Assembly (NCBI GenBank): GCA_900544945.1
Contig: UQXG01000042.1
Location: 1 to 15,453, forward strand
Origin: an uncultured Eubacteriales bacterium
GTDB lineage: Bacteria; Bacillota; Clostridia; Oscillospirales; Oscillospiraceae
DNA length: 15,453 bases
Reading direction: 5' to 3'
Part shown: positions 12,396 through 15,453 of the stretch, piece after piece
How positions within the stretch are numbered: position 1 is the stretch's first letter
How the letters are laid out: the number at the start of each line of letters is the position of its first letter
The notes under the pieces: generated by a model
Database searches by the model: none
What the model was told of the DNA's origin: nothing
The model's input: the letters and a program-made list of their open reading frames with translations, nothing else
Translations under genes and position numbers: made by a program

Positions 12396-15146
12396 TTACA
12401 GTTCCTTCAGAGCTGCCAGGACCACCTCGGGCAGTGCGGGAATGCGGGTGATACGAGCGCCGGTAGCGTTGTAGATCGCATTCAGGATTGCGGGGTGAGG
12501 TGCATCCAGAGGAGCTTCGCCGCAGCCAGCAGCACCGTAGGGGCCGTTGGGACGAGGAGTCTCCAGGTAGTGCAGTTCGATGTCATCGGGAATGTCCTTG
12601 GGATAAGGAATACCGCAGCCCTTCAGGCTGGTGTGCTTGGTCAGGTCATCGAAGTCCTCGGTCAGAGCCAAGCCGATGCCCTGTGCCAGGCCGCCGTAGA
12701 AGTTGCCGTCAACCAGCAGCTTGTTCATGATGGTACCCACGTCAGCAACGCAGGTGAACTTCTCAACGGTAACCTTACCGGTCTGGGTATCGACGCAGAC
12801 CTCGGGCAGGAACAGGGTGTACATATAGGTTGCGAAGGGCTCGCCCTGAGAGGTAGCCTGATCAACGGGGTGAGTTGCGCAGTAGTCGCAGACCCAGTTG
12901 CCCAGAACCTTGGTCTCAATGCCTTCAGCCTTCATTTCGTCGTAGGTACGGTAGGTGCCGTCTTCCTTCTTCATTGCAGCAACCAGGTTTTCTGCTGCCA
13001 GACGGCAAGCGTTACCGGACATAACCTGGCTGCGGGAACCGCCTGCGGGGCCGGAGTTGGGAGTGTACTTGGTGTCGTTCATAACGAGCTTGATCTGCTC
13101 GGGCTTGATGCCTGCCTGGCGCAGAGTCTCGTGAGCGGACATCAGAACGCCCATATCAGCGCCCTGGCCGTGATCTTCCCAAGAAGCGTACATAGTGACG
13201 GTGCCGTCGGGATTCAGCTCAGCGTAAGCCTGGGATGCGTCAACGCCGTCCAGACCGCAGCCGTAAACACCGGAAGCAACACCGATACCGTACTTGTAGC
13301 GGCCATCGGAGGCAGCGTTCTTCTCAGCAACGCGAGCCTTACCTGCCTCGTACAGAGGACGAGCCATCTTGTACATTTCTTCCAGGCAGTAGACATCGGG
13401 CGCGTAGCCGGTGGGGATGGTGGACTTTTCAGATTCCTTGTAGCAGTTCAGCTCGCGGATATCGAAGGGATCCATGCCCATCTTGGCGGCCAGAACGTCG
13501 ATGGCGATTTCAGAGCCCATGAAGGACTGGGGAGAACCGTAAGCACGGAATGCAGAGCCCCAGGCGTGGTTGGTGAAGACGGTCTGGGACTTGTTGCGGA
13601 TGGTGGGGATGTCGTAGCCTGCGCCAACGAACTGGCTCAGACGGTGAGTCAGCAGATCGCCGAACTCGGAGTAAGGACCGTGGTCGATGTAGTTGTTGCC
13701 CCACAGACCCAGCAGCTTGCCGTTTTCGTCGGCAGCCAGCTTGATGTTCATGAAGCCGGGGGAACGCTTGCCGGTGTAGGTGATGTTCTGGAACTGGTTG
13801 AAGACCAGGGACACGGGCTTGCCGATAATCTTGGCAGCTGCGCCCAGGATGGCTTCGTTGGTGGGGGAGAACTTGTAGCCGAAGGTGCCGCCGGCGTGGT
13901 TCTGAACGATTCTCAGCTTGTCCATGGGAACGCCGATGCCGTCAGCGATCATGGGCATATGCAGGTGGATACCGATGGACTTGGAGTGGACAGTGACCAT
14001 GCCGTCTTCGTCGATGTATGCGTAGCCGCAGTCGGGCTCTAAGTGCAGGTGGGGCTGGCGGGAGCAGTAGGACTCGATCTCAACCACATTGGGAGCGTCA
14101 TCGAAGTCGATATCGGGGCCCTTGATACAGTTGGTCTCATAGTAAGCGTTGGGAACACCGGGATGGATCTCGATTGCGTCTTCGGCAATGGCGTCCATGG
14201 CGTTCATGTAAGCGGGCAGCAGCTCGATGTCGACCTTGACAGCATCAGCAGCGGCACGGGCATGGGCCTCGGTGTCAGCAGCAACGATGGCAATGGCATC
14301 GCCGAACTGGAAGATCTTCTCGTCACACAAAACGGGACGGTCCCAACCGTCACACTTGTTGTTCAGAGGCAGCATGACCAGGCCGTTGATACGGTTCTTG
14401 CCGCCTGCAGCCACGATGTCCTTAGCGGTGATGATCTTGTAAACGCCGGGCATCTTCTCAGCTTCTGCGGTGTCAACACCCTTCAGCAGAGCGTGGGAAA
14501 CGTTAGCCTGTACCAGAGCCAGGCGCAGGGTGCCTTCGGGCATCTTCAGAGCGTCGTCAGCGCCGAAGTCCCAGGTACCCGTAACCTTCTGGGCAGCGGA
14601 AGGACGGACGTACTTGGTGCCGATGATGGAGTCGCCGGTGGGCTTGAAGACCAGGTCTTCCTTGGTGATCTCTCCGCGGTAAACGCGGGCAGCGTCCATA
14701 ACAGCGTCCACCAGAGGCTTGTAACCGGTGCAGCGGCACAGGTTACGGTTCTTCTGGAACCAGTCACGGACTTCTTCACGGGTGGGAGCATTGTTGTTGT
14801 CCAGCAATACCTTTGCGGTCATAATGAAGCCGGGGGAGCAGAAGCCACACTGCGCACAGCCGTGAGCCATCCAGGCGACCTGCAGGGGATGCATATCGGA
14901 GATGGTACCGATGCCTTCGATGGTGGTGATCTCAGCGCCGTCCTTGATCTTGCTGAGCTTCATCAGGCAGGAACGGGCGACCTTGCCGTCCACGATGACG
15001 TTACAAGCGCCGCAATGGCCTTCGCCACAGCCGATCTTACAACCGGTCAGCAGCAGGCGCTCACGCAGGAAGATGGCCAGAGTTTCGTTCTCATTGACCA
15101 TCATGGTGCGCTGAACGCCGTTGATAACAAATGTCTTTCTAATCAT
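12396..15146 (-). CDS. mop: Mop-type molybdenum aldehyde oxidoreductase
   Basis: The product is 916 aa, very similar along its whole length to the Desulfovibrio gigas aldehyde oxidoreductase (about 907 aa) as I recall it. It oxidises aldehydes to carboxylic acids at a molybdopterin-cytosine-dinucleotide centre. The N-terminal plant-type 2Fe-2S cluster is held by Cys40, 45, 48 and 60; the second cluster by Cys100, 103, 137 and 139, the same numbering as in D. gigas. The Mo domains follow from about 185, with GGTFGYKFSPT, AFRAYGSPQS, WEDHGQGADMG and GPAGGSRSQVMSGN. The catalytic Glu is Glu877 in GCGEAPLD. No FAD domain is present, so electrons leave through the clusters to another protein. ATG 15146 has GAGGAG at 8-base spacing. 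Codon use looks strongly biased (mostly AAG for Lys), suggesting high expression. It lies 36 bases after a small upstream gene. Confidence 0.95.
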   Translation of the reverse strand: MIRKTFVINGVQRTMMVNENETLAIFLRERLLLTGCKIGCGEGHCGACNVIVDGKVARSCLMKLSKIKDGAEITTIEGIGTISDMHPLQVAWMAHGCAQCGFCSPGFIMTAKVLLDNNNAPTREEVRDWFQKNRNLCRCTGYKPLVDAVMDAARVYRGEITKEDLVFKPTGDSIIGTKYVRPSAAQKVTGTWDFGADDALKMPEGTLRLALVQANVSHALLKGVDTAEAEKMPGVYKIITAKDIVAAGGKNRINGLVMLPLNNKCDGWDRPVLCDEKIFQFGDAIAIVAADTEAHARAAADAVKVDIELLPAYMNAMDAIAEDAIEIHPGVPNAYYETNCIKGPDIDFDDAPNVVEIESYCSRQPHLHLEPDCGYAYIDEDGMVTVHSKSIGIHLHMPMIADGIGVPMDKLRIVQNHAGGTFGYKFSPTNEAILGAAAKIIGKPVSLVFNQFQNITYTGKRSPGFMNIKLAADENGKLLGLWGNNYIDHGPYSEFGDLLTHRLSQFVGAGYDIPTIRNKSQTVFTNHAWGSAFRAYGSPQSFMGSEIAIDVLAAKMGMDPFDIRELNCYKESEKSTIPTGYAPDVYCLEEMYKMARPLYEAGKARVAEKNAASDGRYKYGIGVASGVYGCGLDGVDASQAYAELNPDGTVTMYASWEDHGQGADMGVLMSAHETLRQAGIKPEQIKLVMNDTKYTPNSGPAGGSRSQVMSGNACRLAAENLVAAMKKEDGTYRTYDEMKAEGIETKVLGNWVCDYCATHPVDQATSQGEPFATYMYTLFLPEVCVDTQTGKVTVEKFTCVADVGTIMNKLLVDGNFYGGLAQGIGLALTEDFDDLTKHTSLKGCGIPYPKDIPDDIELHYLETPRPNGPYGAAGCGEAPLDAPHPAILNAIYNATGARITRIPALPEVVLAALKEL

Positions 15147-15182
15147 ATTGTTTTCTCCTCAAATTCTTCTAATTTTGGGGAT

Positions 15183-15434
15183 TTACGCGTGGGTACCGCA
15201 GGGATCTTCATCGGGGCCACCCCCAGTTAAGTCCTGCATACGCTGCATGCCTCTGGCAGAATAAAAAACCAGCTGGGAAATACTGCCGTCCAGGTTCTCT
15301 CCCCGAAGCACCAGACCGTTAGCGGTCTCGTAATAGTCAATGGGGAGGGTACGGCGGTATACTTTCCCGGTTGCCTCATCCGCTACTTCAATGGTTACCT
15401 CTTTTGCAGAAATTTCAAAAACCTTTTCTTCCAT
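15183..15434 (-). CDS. Small protein of unknown function upstream of mop
   Basis: The product is 83 aa, not recognised. The N-terminal half is a beta-rich acidic segment (EISAKEVTIEVADE, then YRRTLPIDYYE), then LVLRGENLDG and QLVFYSARGMQRMQDL, and a short Gly/Asp-rich tail ending DEDPCGTHA with a single Cys. There is no signal peptide or membrane segment. ATG 15434 has AAGGTG upstream; a GTG at 15443 lies inside that site and is rejected. It is 36 bases before mop on the same strand and probably cotranscribed, so it may be a partner or chaperone of the oxidoreductase. The promoter lies outside the window. Confidence 0.7.
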   Translation of the reverse strand: MEEKVFEISAKEVTIEVADEATGKVYRRTLPIDYYETANGLVLRGENLDGSISQLVFYSARGMQRMQDLTGGGPDEDPCGTHA

Positions 15435-15453
15435 GTATGTCACCTTCTGCCTT

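Larger units (their letters stand above)
3231..15453. mobile_element. Putative sigK-intervening (skin-like) element, right end outside window
   Basis: The left boundary is the AATGA core inside sigK, with the serine recombinase just inside. Since the missing 5' half of sigK does not occur up to 15453, everything to the right should be inside the element if it is intact, including the whole mop cassette. No phage genes, conjugation genes or second core are seen in this part. The alternatives are that a rearrangement separated the recombinase from a chromosomal mop locus, or that sigK is only a remnant. The boundary at 3231 is well supported; the extent to the right is inference. Confidence 0.4.

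Noticed and set aside
12396..15146. Selenium-dependent xanthine dehydrogenase as the identity of the large molybdenum enzyme
   Set aside because: The whole length and the cysteine spacing follow D. gigas Mop aldehyde oxidoreductase; there is no FAD subunit gene nearby and no Se-hydroxylase accessory genes.
12495..15230. Two long consecutive plus-strand frames opposite mop
   Set aside because: Low-complexity shadow of the strongly codon-biased mop gene; the minus-strand frame is a full-length Mop homologue.
1..15453. CRISPR arrays, tRNA or rRNA genes, phage structural genes, conjugation genes
   Set aside because: None seen on either strand; no regular repeats or tRNA-like cloverleaf were noticed.

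Overview
The window looks like chromosomal DNA from a spore-forming anaerobic Clostridia member, probably Oscillospiraceae-like. This is inferred from the trmB-mnmG pair, a sigma-K half gene and the style of the proteins; no rRNA or tRNA is present to anchor taxonomy. All genes I support lie on the minus strand, so the window reads biologically from right to left.

Left part (about 1-3235), GC-rich chromosomal core: mnmG and trmB overlap by 4 bases and share a strong promoter. Upstream of them lies the C-terminal half of sigK, the mother-cell sigma factor of late sporulation. The half gene begins exactly at an AATGA core (3231-3235). A large serine recombinase of lower GC content is placed immediately against it. 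This is the layout of a sigK-intervening ('skin'-like) element. The N-terminal half of sigK is not in the window and should lie beyond 15453 on the minus strand if the element is intact. The recombinase seems to have lost its start: the catalytic-serine segment is readable upstream of the only usable start codon, but no start codon opens it.

Right part (about 5200-15453): a molybdenum-hydroxylase locus. In transcription order it has a small protein of unknown function; a Mop-type aldehyde oxidoreductase (two 2Fe-2S clusters plus molybdopterin domain); and, after a hairpin and a new promoter, a six-gene operon: dicluster iron-sulfur oxidoreductase, small double-CxxC protein, SAM methyltransferase, C_GCAxxG_C_C protein, radical SAM protein and AMP-dependent CoA-ligase-like enzyme. 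A separately promoted gene follows, encoding a MobA/MocA-like nucleotidyltransferase fused to a ModE-type winged helix. That gene is split by a one-base frameshift in a run of six T. Its leader carries a perfect terminator hairpin and a competing antiterminator pairing. From memory, the gene order matches the Desulfovibrio vulgaris DVU1551-DVU1559 region, a recurrent but functionally uncharacterised cassette around mop.

Together: Mop would oxidise aldehydes using a molybdopterin cofactor, perhaps made or regulated by the nucleotidyltransferase-ModE protein. The dicluster protein and small CxxC protein could carry its electrons. The radical SAM, methyltransferase, ligase-like and cysteine-rich proteins look like a biosynthetic or maturation pathway of unknown product. 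The most interesting points are that this cassette may be cargo of a sigK-intervening element, that its recombinase looks damaged (locking sigK apart), and that the nucleotidyltransferase gene has a candidate riboswitch or attenuator.
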